64,000 nucleotides of DNA from Leuconostoc falkenbergense (lineage in GTDB: Bacteria; Bacillota; Bacilli; Lactobacillales; Lactobacillaceae), in the NCBI RefSeq assembly GCF_014634805.1, contig NZ_BMBS01000001.1, positions 1 to 64,000 of the forward strand, in the 5' to 3' direction. This document shows positions 55,776-64,000 of the stretch, in pieces (the stretch's first letter is position 1; each line of letters opens with the position of its first letter). The notes under the pieces were generated by a model. The model made no database searches, had not been told where the DNA came from, and saw only the letters and a program-made list of their open reading frames with translations. The position numbers and the translations under genes were made by a program.

Positions 55776-56627
55776 ATGCCGAAAAACATCATTACCCAAC
55801 TCAGGGTACAGCGCAAACAATATAATACAACTGAACAGAAATTAATTGATTATATTATTCATAATGTTTCACAGGCACAAGAAGCCACGATTCAAGAAAT
55901 GTCTGATGGTTCTGGTGTTTCAACAGCAACCATTTCACGATTTGTCAAAAAAATTGGTTTCGATTCTTTTCGTGATTTTTCAGTTGATCTTGCCCGCATC
56001 TCAGTTCAGAAATCACCTGTGGAATTTTTTGGGGAAATTGTGGACACAGATGACACCGTTGCCATTGCTCAAAAGGTTTTTCGTGGCGCTGAAAATGCAC
56101 TCGCAGCTACGGTTAATAACTTGACAATTGACCAACTAGAGCAAGCCACGCAATGTTTGATTAGTGCACGACGGGTTGGCTTTTTTGGCATTGGTGGGTC
56201 GTCAATTGTTGCTTTTAACGCCTATCACAAATTTTTACGAACACCGATTGATGTCATTGCCCATCCTGATTATGACGTCCAATTAATGCAGGCCGTTAGA
56301 CTTGATCACACGGATGTTGCCGTTGTCATTTCGCATTCTGGACGTAACAAAGATACTTTGCTAATTGCTCAAAAATTATCTGAGAATCATGTCAAAATCA
56401 TTGCTATTACATCTTTCCCAGACTCACCGCTTGCTAAACTTGCAGATTTAGTGTTGTTATCCCTAGCCGAAGAGGTTAATTTTCGTAGCGAATCAATGAG
56501 TTCACTGATAGCCCAAATCACGATTATTGATACCCTGTTCACTTTGGTTGGTTCACAATTATCGGAAGACACACAAAGTGTCGTTGATACGATGCGCGAT
56601 ACAATTGAAGAAACACGTGCACAATAA
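55776..56627 (+). CDS. RpiR/MurR-family transcriptional regulator of gluconate genes
   Basis: 283-residue regulator. The N-terminal HTH_6 domain (residues 1-77) has ATIQEMSDGSGVSTATISRFVKKIGFDSFRDF. The C-terminal SIS domain (about 110-250) has RRVGFFGIGGSSIVAFNAYHKF and VVISHSGRNKDTLLIAQKLSENHVKIIAIT, the phosphosugar-binding pocket. Divergent from gnd-gntK-gntP, so 6-phosphogluconate or gluconate response is inferred. Confidence 0.88.
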   Translation: MPKNIITQLRVQRKQYNTTEQKLIDYIIHNVSQAQEATIQEMSDGSGVSTATISRFVKKIGFDSFRDFSVDLARISVQKSPVEFFGEIVDTDDTVAIAQKVFRGAENALAATVNNLTIDQLEQATQCLISARRVGFFGIGGSSIVAFNAYHKFLRTPIDVIAHPDYDVQLMQAVRLDHTDVAVVISHSGRNKDTLLIAQKLSENHVKIIAITSFPDSPLAKLADLVLLSLAEEVNFRSESMSSLIAQITIIDTLFTLVGSQLSEDTQSVVDTMRDTIEETRAQ

Positions 56628-56662
56628 AAAGCGACGTTTATAAATAAACGTCGCTTTTTATT
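56623..56662. terminator. bidirectional terminator
   Basis: Perfect 19-bp arms AATAAAAAGCGACGTTTAT (56623-56641) and ATAAACGTCGCTTTTTATT (56644-56662). It overlaps the stop codons of both convergent genes. Confidence 0.92.
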
Positions 56663-57284
56663 GTGCTTTCAACATAGCTAGTATTTGGTTGGTAATCATA
56701 TCAATAGCAACCTTATTTTGTCCACCCTCGGGGACAATGATATTTGCATAGCGCTTGGTTGGCTCAACAAATTGATGATACATTGGCTTCACTGTCGCAA
56801 GATATTGTTCAATAACACCACGAACCGTGCGACCACGTTCTTCAATATCTCGTTCCAAACGTCGTAAGAAACGAATATCATCATCAGTGTCAACGTACAC
56901 TTTTAAATCAAGTAAATCACGGACTCGTTTGTCATTAAATAACAAAACGCCGTCAACAATAATGACATCAGCTGGAAGCACATGAATCACATCACTGGAA
57001 CGTGTGTGTTTCTCATAATCATAGACAGGTTTGTCAATAGCTTCTCTAGCCAACAAGCGACCTAAGTCAGCAACAAACAAGTCAGTTTCAAAAGAATCAG
57101 GGTGATCATAATTCGTTTTGACGCGTTCTTCAAATGGCTTGTCAGACTGGTCGCGATAGTATGCATCTTGTTGTAACAAAATAGCACTGTTATCAGGAAT
57201 ACGTGCCACTAATTCGCGACTCACTGTCGTTTTTCCCGAGCCAGAACCACCGGTTACACCAATGACTAATGGTTTTTGCGCCAT
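56658..57284 (-). CDS. udk: uridine kinase
   Basis: 208-residue kinase: Walker [17 protein letters not shown] (about residues 9-24), [16 protein letters not shown] (about 60-75), and [25 protein letters not shown] ([10 protein letters not shown] Walker B). It phosphorylates uridine and cytidine for pyrimidine salvage. The ATG overlaps the acetolactate decarboxylase stop by one base, so both are on one transcript. Confidence 0.95.
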   Translation of the reverse strand: MAQKPLVIGVTGGSGSGKTTVSRELVARIPDNSAILLQQDAYYRDQSDKPFEERVKTNYDHPDSFETDLFVADLGRLLAREAIDKPVYDYEKHTRSSDVIHVLPADVIIVDGVLLFNDKRVRDLLDLKVYVDTDDDIRFLRRLERDIEERGRTVRGVIEQYLATVKPMYHQFVEPTKRYANIIVPEGGQNKVAIDMITNQILAMLKAQ

Positions 57285-58003
57285 TATTTTCTTCCTCCCT
57301 CACTTGCTTCAATGCCATCTTGCAAACCGGCCATATCTTGTTTCATTGCTCTAAAATCATGATTATCAATTGGTAAGTGCTGCTCAAACTCATCAAAAAT
57401 CAATAAACTGCCTACCATATCATCAGCCTCGAAATCTAACACATGACCAGCAAATTGATGATCATCAGCGAGAAAATGCAAATGCCAGCCAGCCGCAGTA
57501 GCGCCACCGAAGACAGCTGGTGCATAATAACCAACAAGTGTGCCTTGCACATCACGGGTTTCAAATTCTGGTTGGTGCTGCGCAACTGTCAAAAGACTAG
57601 GATACGGTTTTGTCTGTTTTGGTGCCACGCGAACATGAACGTGAGTAAAATGACCATGTAATTTCAAAGCTGAAAAAACGTTGTCGATTTGTTTTTCTGT
57701 TAATTGCGATGATAAATTTTGGTAAGTCGTTGCATTAAATGGTAATTGATAACTAATGTCTGGCTGATCAAAATGAACTGACGCGAATGGTAATGTCGTT
57801 TCCTTATCAGTAATATGGTTCACTGCACCGGTACTATCTGCTTGGTAAACATCACCATTTAAAATGATGACTTCGCCATCCAACCCATCCAGTGTTCCAA
57901 TGCCTGTATCACCGTGTGTAAGCAATTCACCGACCGTAATCGTTCCCGCCATTTGCTTGGCCATTAATTGTGCTAAAGTACCATGCTGATATACTGTTGT
58001 CAT
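57284..58003 (-). CDS. aldB: alpha-acetolactate decarboxylase
   Basis: 239-residue enzyme converting acetolactate to acetoin. The family core [46 protein letters not shown] is represented by [20 protein letters not shown] (about residues 23-42). The Zn-binding region [20 protein letters not shown] is at about 177-196. In Leuconostoc-type metabolism it channels pyruvate overflow and affects diacetyl formation and branched-chain amino acid balance. Confidence 0.95.
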   Translation of the reverse strand: MTTVYQHGTLAQLMAKQMAGTITVGELLTHGDTGIGTLDGLDGEVIILNGDVYQADSTGAVNHITDKETTLPFASVHFDQPDISYQLPFNATTYQNLSSQLTEKQIDNVFSALKLHGHFTHVHVRVAPKQTKPYPSLLTVAQHQPEFETRDVQGTLVGYYAPAVFGGATAAGWHLHFLADDHQFAGHVLDFEADDMVGSLLIFDEFEQHLPIDNHDFRAMKQDMAGLQDGIEASEGGRK

Positions 58004-58041
58004 TTTTTTGCCTCATTTCTACTAATTCTTATTTTAAGTGA

Positions 58042-58072
58042 ATAAAAAAGGACTGTAAAGCCCTTTTACTAT
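58042..58072 (-). terminator. terminator of the DHA2 transporter gene
   Basis: AAAAGG-GCTTTACAGT-CCTTTTTT on the minus strand, just past the transporter stop. Confidence 0.65.
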
Positions 58073-58088
58073 TTTGCACCCAATTGAT

Positions 58089-59441
58089 TCAATTTTTACT
58101 ATGAGGTAATCGCATCGCTAACAAAATACCAATTGCTGGTACCAATATAAACCAACCACTAGTTCGCGTCAATGCTACACCAATTGACTCAATTCGACCA
58201 AAACGAGTCACTAATATACCCAAAATGACAACGCTTCCTGCGCCAATAACCTGACGCATAGTTGTAATGACCGCTGTGCCATGGCTCACAAGTTCTTTTG
58301 GTAAAACATTATTTGCTGCAGTCACAGCTGGCATCATGATAAAAGCGTTACCACCTTCAAGCAAAATAGCTGCCACTAGACCAAAAAGCCATGATTGCGT
58401 ACCTAACTGATTTAACAAAAGATAGCCAACAATCATCATTACCATGCCAATATAAACAAGATTTTTCAATCCTATGCGCGTTAATAAATAACCCGCCCTT
58501 GGGTTTAATTGGCTGAGTACAACCGCTGCCGGTACCATAAGCAGTCCAGACCATAGTGGCGTAATATGAAAGACACGTTGATAAAATAGTGGCATCAAGA
58601 CCGTAGCTGTAATCAGTCCTGAATAAGATAGTCCTGTCAAAATCATAGCTGGCGTAAAACCACGATACTTAAATACTGATAAATTAAGAAATGGTTGTTG
58701 ATGACTCATTTGACGGACAACAAAAGTCACTAATAAAGCGATGCTTATGATGACAATAAGCCACCATGTTATCGTTAGTTTCGTGTTTGCAATAGTTGAT
58801 AGACTGTATAGTAACCCACCGAAACCAATTAACGTGATTGCCGATACCCAATCAAATTTTGAATGATGAATGGTATGCGTATTTTCAATTAAAGGTTGCA
58901 AACTCACGGTGAGCAGGACCAGAGTTACAAGAAATAATCCAAATAAAGCCCGCCAAGAAACATACTGCAAAACGATACCAGAAATAATTGGTCCCACTGC
59001 TAGAGCTGACCCCATCACCAAACCAACCACGCCCATGGTGAGACCACGATCTGATTTCGCTGTATTTTCAATGATAACACTTTGAAATGTGGGAAAAAGC
59101 GCACCGACAGCTATGCCTTCCAGTAATCGGCCAACAATGATACCAGCAAAAGATGGTGTGAGCATAGCAATTGCGGTGCCAATCACAAATACTGTAACAA
59201 TACCATTCAACAGTGGCTTCAATAAAATGTTATCTAGCAACCATGGACTGAGCGGCATCACCAAGGTCATGGCGACCATAAAACCGGTTGTTAACCACTG
59301 TACAGTACTTGCATCAACATGAAAACTAGCCATTAAAATCGGATAAGTCGTTGTCATCGTTGACTGGCTAATTGACATAATAAACGCGATGGCTAACAGC
59401 ACAGCTGAAAAAGGTGTGAGTTGCCTGATATTTTTAAACAT
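58089..59441 (-). CDS. DHA2-family multidrug MFS transporter
   Basis: 450-residue major facilitator with about 13-14 hydrophobic spans. The EmrB/QacA-type motifs include WLTTGFMVAMTLVMPLSPWL (about residues 49-68), GRLLEGIAVGALFPTFQSVI (about 103-122) and GLVMGSALAVGPIISGIVLQ (about 139-158), the proton-drug antiporter signature. Single-gene unit; no regulator is adjacent. Substrates cannot be predicted. Confidence 0.88.
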   Translation of the reverse strand: MFKNIRQLTPFSAVLLAIAFIMSISQSTMTTTYPILMASFHVDASTVQWLTTGFMVAMTLVMPLSPWLLDNILLKPLLNGIVTVFVIGTAIAMLTPSFAGIIVGRLLEGIAVGALFPTFQSVIIENTAKSDRGLTMGVVGLVMGSALAVGPIISGIVLQYVSWRALFGLFLVTLVLLTVSLQPLIENTHTIHHSKFDWVSAITLIGFGGLLYSLSTIANTKLTITWWLIVIISIALLVTFVVRQMSHQQPFLNLSVFKYRGFTPAMILTGLSYSGLITATVLMPLFYQRVFHITPLWSGLLMVPAAVVLSQLNPRAGYLLTRIGLKNLVYIGMVMMIVGYLLLNQLGTQSWLFGLVAAILLEGGNAFIMMPAVTAANNVLPKELVSHGTAVITTMRQVIGAGSVVILGILVTRFGRIESIGVALTRTSGWFILVPAIGILLAMRLPHSKN

Positions 59442-59502
59442 GAAATCCCCCTAAATACGTTATTTATAATCATTCTAATCTTTTACATTATTTTTTTCAA
59501 GT

Positions 59503-59527
59503 TACAAAAAAAACATCTCTCGATGTT
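59503..59527 (-). terminator. terminator of the acyltransferase gene
   Basis: AACATC-GAGA-GATGTTTTTTTTG on the minus strand, right after the stop at 59528. Confidence 0.85.
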
Positions 59528-61393
59528 TTATTCAATATGATTCACTTCAGCTGTCTTTTCTACCAACAAACGAACGTAGTTACGATCACCAGTTGGCCCC
59601 TGATGAACACCATCATCCGCGAACCAATCCGTGTGTTGTTTGGCCAGACTAAACCAATCAATCACGTGCAAATTCTTGTAGTCTTTTTGTGCAGCAGCAA
59701 GCATATCATTATTACTATTTTGCCATGGCTTACTTTGAACAAAATTGTTCATCCAATACACTTGTCGCTTAGCACCAAAAGTATGCATCATGCGATCTAA
59801 ATCAGGCCTTTTCACTTCACCGTTGGTGCCCAGACCCATTAAAATATTGGGAGCCAGTTTGCCACTATGTGCCATGCCATCTATGATACCCGGAGTTTGA
59901 TAAGCCTGACGCCCAACTTCTGCATCAACGTTCATGTTCGGATCAACTTCTTGCAAATAAGGTGCGGCATCTAACATGACTGAGTCGCCAATTGCTGTGA
60001 ATTGCATATTCTTAAAGGCTAGGTAGGCGTTTGTTTGTAATCCGTAATCAGCAATAATCTTTTGATCACCCTCAGACAACTGCGCATGCTTTGTTTTACT
60101 TTGGGCAGAAGATGAAGCTGCTTTTTCAGCAATTTTATTACGTTTTGCAACTTCTGCCTGATTTTTAGTTAATTGTTTTTGCAATCGTGTTTTAGGATGA
60201 GGTAAAGCAGCTTTTTTATCTGCTAGTCCATGACCGACAAACAATAACAAAAGTAGGGCCGGTGTCATAAAGAGGAAAAAACGATTACGAGAATGCAATA
60301 GCCAGTGCCAAAATTGGTGTAGCTTGCCATCACGTCGTATAACATTTTCAATATACCGATAGCTTAATTCACTTAATACCAGAACTAATATAACTTCTAT
60401 TAGTAAATTAACAAAGGTTGGCTCATAATTTGAGACAAATTTTTCATAAAAAACAAAGACCGGCAATTGATAGAGATAGATACTATAAGACCGTGTGCCA
60501 AGATAATTCAATATTTTATTGTCGAGCAATCGACTGTACCACGAAGCAGGATGTGCCGTAACGGCAACCAATATGGCAACATCAGCAGTAAATAAATACA
60601 TTAAACCATAATAGGTTGCAGTGAATTGTCCATTTACCCATATCATCCCAGCAATCAAAATAACTAAAGCAGCTGTCCCAATACTATTTAAATACAGTCT
60701 TGTTTTGTCTTCAATTTGTGTCGATAACTTGCTAGATGGCCAAACAAAAGCCAAGGCGGTGCCTAACAATATTGCAAAAACACGCGTATCAGTGCCATAA
60801 TAAACCCGATTAATGGTGGTCGGTGAGTATAAGATTGCCATTAATATTGCACTGATAAGTGAAGCAGTCAATAAACCAATCGCAACATTAAGTCGCTTAT
60901 AACCCTTTTTGAGAATAAACCAGACGACAAACGGCCAAATAAGATAAAATTGTCCCTCAATCGACAATGACCATAAATGAGTAAACGGTGATTCACCACC
61001 AAATTGTTGAAAATAGGATTGTCCATGCCCAATCGCCCAAAAATTATAGGCATAGGTCAAATTAGTTAATATAACTTGCCGTAAATTAAAAATTAGTCGC
61101 TGATCAAAAGCTAAAATAACGGTTGTCGTCATCAAAAGCATCATAACTAATGCTGGATAAAGCCGTTTTAATCGACGTATGTAAAATTTGACCGCTGCAA
61201 TCGTGGCCGTTCTATCATATTCTTGGATCAAAATGTCTGTAATTAAATAACCAGAAATGACAAAAAAAAGTGGTACGCCTAGCCACCCACCAACAATTTT
61301 AGTCGGCAATAAATGAAATAAAATTACCCCGCATACGGCGAGTGCGCGCAACCCATCAAATCCAGTAATATAGCGTCTCTTTTGATTATTCAT
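59528..61393 (-). CDS. oatA: OatA-like acyltransferase with C-terminal SGNH domain
   Basis: 621-residue membrane acyltransferase. The acyltransferase_3 domain (residues 8-350, about 10 spans) has YITGFDGLRALAVCGVILFH, FFVISGYLITDIL and FTHLWSLSIEGQFYLIWP. A charged linker (about 385-435) leads to an extracellular SGNH esterase-type domain with TAIGDSVMLDAAPYL and the D-G-V-H motif (DDGVHQGPTGDRNY). This matches peptidoglycan O-acetyltransferases that confer lysozyme resistance. ATG 61393 is preferred to an upstream GTG at 61417. Confidence 0.85.
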   Translation of the reverse strand: MNNQKRRYITGFDGLRALAVCGVILFHLLPTKIVGGWLGVPLFFVISGYLITDILIQEYDRTATIAAVKFYIRRLKRLYPALVMMLLMTTTVILAFDQRLIFNLRQVILTNLTYAYNFWAIGHGQSYFQQFGGESPFTHLWSLSIEGQFYLIWPFVVWFILKKGYKRLNVAIGLLTASLISAILMAILYSPTTINRVYYGTDTRVFAILLGTALAFVWPSSKLSTQIEDKTRLYLNSIGTAALVILIAGMIWVNGQFTATYYGLMYLFTADVAILVAVTAHPASWYSRLLDNKILNYLGTRSYSIYLYQLPVFVFYEKFVSNYEPTFVNLLIEVILVLVLSELSYRYIENVIRRDGKLHQFWHWLLHSRNRFFLFMTPALLLLLFVGHGLADKKAALPHPKTRLQKQLTKNQAEVAKRNKIAEKAASSSAQSKTKHAQLSEGDQKIIADYGLQTNAYLAFKNMQFTAIGDSVMLDAAPYLQEVDPNMNVDAEVGRQAYQTPGIIDGMAHSGKLAPNILMGLGTNGEVKRPDLDRMMHTFGAKRQVYWMNNFVQSKPWQNSNNDMLAAAQKDYKNLHVIDWFSLAKQHTDWFADDGVHQGPTGDRNYVRLLVEKTAEVNHIE

Positions 61394-61593
61394 GAGATTA
61401 TAACCATCAATTCCCACCCAGTAAAGATTTTGTCGTTATTTTTACATCTAGATGCAAAATAAAAAGCAAACCATCTGTTTTAGTTTACTTTCATTAATAT
61501 AATATGTCAATTATTTCGATTATGTTTCTTTAAAATTAAAGTCAAACACAAAAATTAAGAAAACGAACCAAAAAAGACTTGTTTCACGCAATT

Positions 61594-62610
61594 TTAAGGT
61601 TGTGGGTTAATTGTTGTACCGCGCTTTTCAAAGGTATGTGGCAATTGTACTTGCATATCATCAACCACTTCGTTATTCATTAGCTTTGTTAACATTCTCA
61701 TTGCTACCGCACCAATGTCGTATTTAGGTTGGCCAATTGATGTCAACTCAGGCCTTGTCACAATTGCAAACTTTGTGTCGTTGGATGTAATGATTTCAAA
61801 ATCTTCAGGAACTGATTTACCGTGATCCCGCATATAATTCATAATACCAAGTGCGACTTCATCATCATATACGACAGCCGCTGTGGCTTGAGCAGCAAAA
61901 ATTTTTTCGGCTACTTGAAGTCCAGCTGAGTAATCTTGGTGTGTCGCAAAAAGTAAACTATCGTCAAATGCAATATTAGCTGCTTCTAGACCAGCTTGGT
62001 AGCCAACTAGGCGGTGATGCTTGTTAATAGCATGAACCATTGGTCCAGTTACAAGTGCCACACGATCATGTTTGTTACGGATTAGAAGTTCAGTCGCCTC
62101 TTTGACGGCAGCAACATAGTCAATATTGACACTTGGCAAAATTCCTTCTTCATCTAGTGAGCCTGCCAAAACAACCGGGGCATCAACTGCCGCAATTGTA
62201 TTAAGTATTTCACGATCCAATTCATTTCCCATGAAAATAATACCGTCTACTTGTTTACTAGCAAGGTTGTTGACAGCCATTGTCTCACGCACAGGATCTT
62301 CGTCTGTGTTTGTTAACAAAACATCATAATGATACATGTTGGCTACATCATCAATACCACGTGCTAATTCAGAGTAATACATATCGGTCACATCAGGCAT
62401 GACTACCCCGATAGTGGTTGTCTTTTTTGAAGCTAGTCCTCTAGCCACAGCGTTAGGATGGTATCCTAACGCTTCAATTGCATCCAAAACCTTACGTTTA
62501 GTTGATTCACGTACATTACTATTACCGTTCACTACTCGTGAAACAGTTGCCAAAGACACCCCAACACGACTAGCAACATCATATATTGTAGCTGTCTGCT
62601 TTTTTTGCAT
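61594..62610 (-). CDS. ccpA: catabolite control protein A
   Basis: 338-residue LacI-family global regulator. The HTH is TIYDVASRVGVSLATVSRVVNGNSNVRESTKRKV (about residues 7-40, core VSLATVSRVVNG). The PBP-like body includes VVMPDVTDMYYSELARGIDD. The order and divergence from pepQ match ccpA loci of lactic acid bacteria. ATG 62610 follows AAAGAGGACTATATT. With HPr-Ser-P it would repress carbon genes; its own promoter carries a cre. Confidence 0.93.
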   Translation of the reverse strand: MQKKQTATIYDVASRVGVSLATVSRVVNGNSNVRESTKRKVLDAIEALGYHPNAVARGLASKKTTTIGVVMPDVTDMYYSELARGIDDVANMYHYDVLLTNTDEDPVRETMAVNNLASKQVDGIIFMGNELDREILNTIAAVDAPVVLAGSLDEEGILPSVNIDYVAAVKEATELLIRNKHDRVALVTGPMVHAINKHHRLVGYQAGLEAANIAFDDSLLFATHQDYSAGLQVAEKIFAAQATAAVVYDDEVALGIMNYMRDHGKSVPEDFEIITSNDTKFAIVTRPELTSIGQPKYDIGAVAMRMLTKLMNNEVVDDMQVQLPHTFEKRGTTINPQP

Positions 62611-62671
62611 AATATAGTCCTCTTTCAATTCATTAATTTGACACAATCCATATTTTAAGTCATCTCATTTC

Positions 62672-62708
62672 ATTATAGCAAAATAAACACAATTTGCAAA
62701 CGCTTACA
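62672..62708 (-). promoter_or_regulatory. ccpA promoter with overlapping cre site
   Basis: Minus-strand TTGCAA (62699-62694) and TATAAT (62677-62672) with 16-base spacing. TGCAAACGCTTACA (62695-62708), a near-consensus cre, overlaps the -35 and indicates CcpA autoregulation. It also lies upstream of the divergent pepQ. Confidence 0.8.
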
Positions 62709-62777
62709 ATGACTAATTTACACGTTTTCACAATTGTTTCAATTTGTTACAAGAAAAACAACAAGAAATGAAAGTGA

Positions 62778-62783
62778 TACAAT
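62778..62783 (+). promoter_or_regulatory. pepQ -10 box candidate
   Basis: TACAAT about 34 bases before the pepQ ATG; no clear -35 at standard spacing. Confidence 0.4.
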
Positions 62784-62816
62784 AAAGACATAGTAAACTA
62801 CGAGGTAGATAATTTT

Positions 62817-63914
62817 ATGAACTCAGAAAAAATCAATCAATTAACGAATTGGTTAAACGATCAAAACCTAAGTGGTGCAATCATCACAAACTATCATAGT
62901 GTTGCCTATTTGAGTGGCTTTGAATCTGATCCAATTGAACGTGTACTAGCTTTGGTCTTGTTAGCTGATCATGAGCCATTTTTATTTGGCCCTGCACTTG
63001 AAGTTAATAGTATGAAAGAAAGTGGCTGGCAGTATGAAGCTTTTGGTTATGAAGACCAAGAAAACCCTTGGTCAAAGTTGGCTGCGCACATTCAAGCTGC
63101 GACTCATGGTACCTTTTTTGCTATCGAAGCAGATAATATGACTGTTGCTCGCTTGAATTTGCTACAAGCAGCATTTCCAGCAGCACAATTCATCACCGAT
63201 ATCACTGACCAAGTTAACAAGTTGCGCCTCATCAAAATGCCAGCTGAAATTGAACACATGAAAGCTGCCGGACGCGATGCCGACCGTGCCTTTGAAATTG
63301 GCTTCCAAGCATTAAAAGAAGGTGTTTCAGAACTCGCTGTCGCTGCTGAGCTAGAATATCAGCTCAAAAAATCAGGTGTGGTTGGCATGAGTTTTGAAAC
63401 ACTCGTTCAATTTGGTGATCATGCCGCTGATCCCCACGGTTCAACCTCTAGTCGCACTCTTAGTGCCGGCGAAATGGCACTATTTGATTTAGGCACAATG
63501 ACAGAAGGTTACGCCTCAGATGCTACCAGAACAGTCGCATTTGGGCCAGTGAGTGATGAAGCTAAACGAATTCATGCTGTCACTTTAGAAGCTCAGCTAG
63601 CAGCACAATCACAAGCTAAAGTTGGCATGACAGCTAGCGAGTTAGACGCCGTAGCGCGTGACATCATTACCAAAGCTGGATATGGCGAATACTTCAATCA
63701 CCGCCTTGGCCACGGTTTAGGATCTTCAGTACACGAATTCCCTTCAATTATGGCAGGCAATGATATGACCCTTGAAGAAGGTATGGTATTTTCAATTGAA
63801 CCAGGTATTTATGTTCCTGGCGTTGCTGGCGTTCGAATTGAAGATAGTGGCTACATGAGCCGAGATGGTTTCGTACCTTACACACATACATCAAAAGAAT
63901 TACTACAATTCTAA
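62817..63914 (+). CDS. pepQ: Xaa-Pro dipeptidase (prolidase)
   Basis: 365-residue M24 metallopeptidase hydrolysing X-Pro dipeptides. The creatinase-like N-terminal domain spans residues 1-125. Catalytic metal ligands are visible: Asp in MALFDLGTMTEGYASDATR (about residues 220-238), His in HRLGHGLGSSVHEF (about 298-311), Glu in MVFSIEPGIYVPG and Glu in VRIEDSGY. GAGGTAGATAATTTT precedes the ATG. Classic divergent partner of ccpA in LAB, where it is often CcpA-controlled. Confidence 0.95.
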   Translation: MNSEKINQLTNWLNDQNLSGAIITNYHSVAYLSGFESDPIERVLALVLLADHEPFLFGPALEVNSMKESGWQYEAFGYEDQENPWSKLAAHIQAATHGTFFAIEADNMTVARLNLLQAAFPAAQFITDITDQVNKLRLIKMPAEIEHMKAAGRDADRAFEIGFQALKEGVSELAVAAELEYQLKKSGVVGMSFETLVQFGDHAADPHGSTSSRTLSAGEMALFDLGTMTEGYASDATRTVAFGPVSDEAKRIHAVTLEAQLAAQSQAKVGMTASELDAVARDIITKAGYGEYFNHRLGHGLGSSVHEFPSIMAGNDMTLEEGMVFSIEPGIYVPGVAGVRIEDSGYMSRDGFVPYTHTSKELLQF

Positions 63915-63918
63915 ATTT

Positions 63919-63955
63919 AAAAAAGATGCGTTCATATGCTGAACGCATCTTTTTT
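63919..63955. terminator. pepQ terminator
   Basis: AAAAAAGATGCGTTC / GAACGCATCTTTTTT, perfect 15-bp arms after the pepQ stop. The remaining 45 bases of the window hold no identifiable feature. Confidence 0.9.
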
Positions 63956-64000
63956 AATGTTGCATTTTATTGATGGCCAATAGTAACAGCGGTATCATAG

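Overview
The window is low-GC Firmicutes DNA. It most likely comes from a heterofermentative lactic acid bacterium of the Leuconostoc group. The basis is gene content only: a gluconate / 6-phosphogluconate cluster, cydABCD, acetolactate decarboxylase, divergent ccpA-pepQ, a T-box-controlled alaS, and an aminotransferase-fold protein resembling the lactobacillar isoleucine 2-epimerase. No rRNA or other species marker is present, so genus is an inference.

Positions 1-13.9 kb are the lysogeny/replication half of a temperate siphovirus prophage that runs off the left edge. From the right end it has a tyrosine integrase (12797-13867), a membrane protein gene (12011-12652), an S24-type CI repressor (11262-11945), an operator region with several GTGT-N8-ACAC sites, a Cro-like gene (10874-11101), and then a long leftward early operon. 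That operon holds small genes, an AntA-type antirepressor, a second XRE regulator, an ERF annealing protein, SSB, a replisome organizer, a DnaB-like helicase, an HNH nuclease, a RusA resolvase and a degenerate methylase. Two isolated rightward genes (8470-8916 and 10300-10665) lie against this operon and share the same promoter-like element plus 5' stem-loop. The prophage abuts the 3' end of a pstS gene.

Positions 13.9-25.2 kb are mostly leftward: pstS, phoP, recA (with a LexA box), pgsA, rodZ, the ymfF/ymfH peptidase-like pair, cls, and an amino-acid ABC transporter preceded by a T-box leader with one specifier domain and two antiterminator/terminator units. Positions 25.2-27.8 kb carry mreBCD. 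A small gene and clpE are divergent around a perfect CIRCE element (28037-28063). Positions 31-37 kb carry pcrA, a P-loop kinase, ligA and camS, then a rightward speG-like acetyltransferase.

Positions 37.6-44.3 kb carry cydABCD and a GH73-like glucosaminidase, read leftward. Next come yrzB, ruvX, ireB and alaS with its T-box (44.5-48.6 kb), then the epimerase-like enzyme and an APC permease (48.6-51.4 kb). The gluconate cluster gntP, gntK and gnd is divergent from an RpiR-type regulator (51.6-56.6 kb). The rest is udk, an acetolactate decarboxylase, a DHA2 multidrug transporter, an OatA-like acyltransferase, ccpA and divergent pepQ.

Regulatory sites are unusually readable: LexA box, Pho-box-like repeats, CIRCE, two T-box leaders, a cre site over the ccpA promoter, and paired operator-like palindromes in the gnd/rpiR divergent promoters. 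The most unusual items are the tandem-terminator T-box, the repeated promoter/stem-loop cassette in the prophage, a prophage gene cut by an in-frame amber codon, and the lack of lipobox cysteines in three proteins of normally lipoprotein families.
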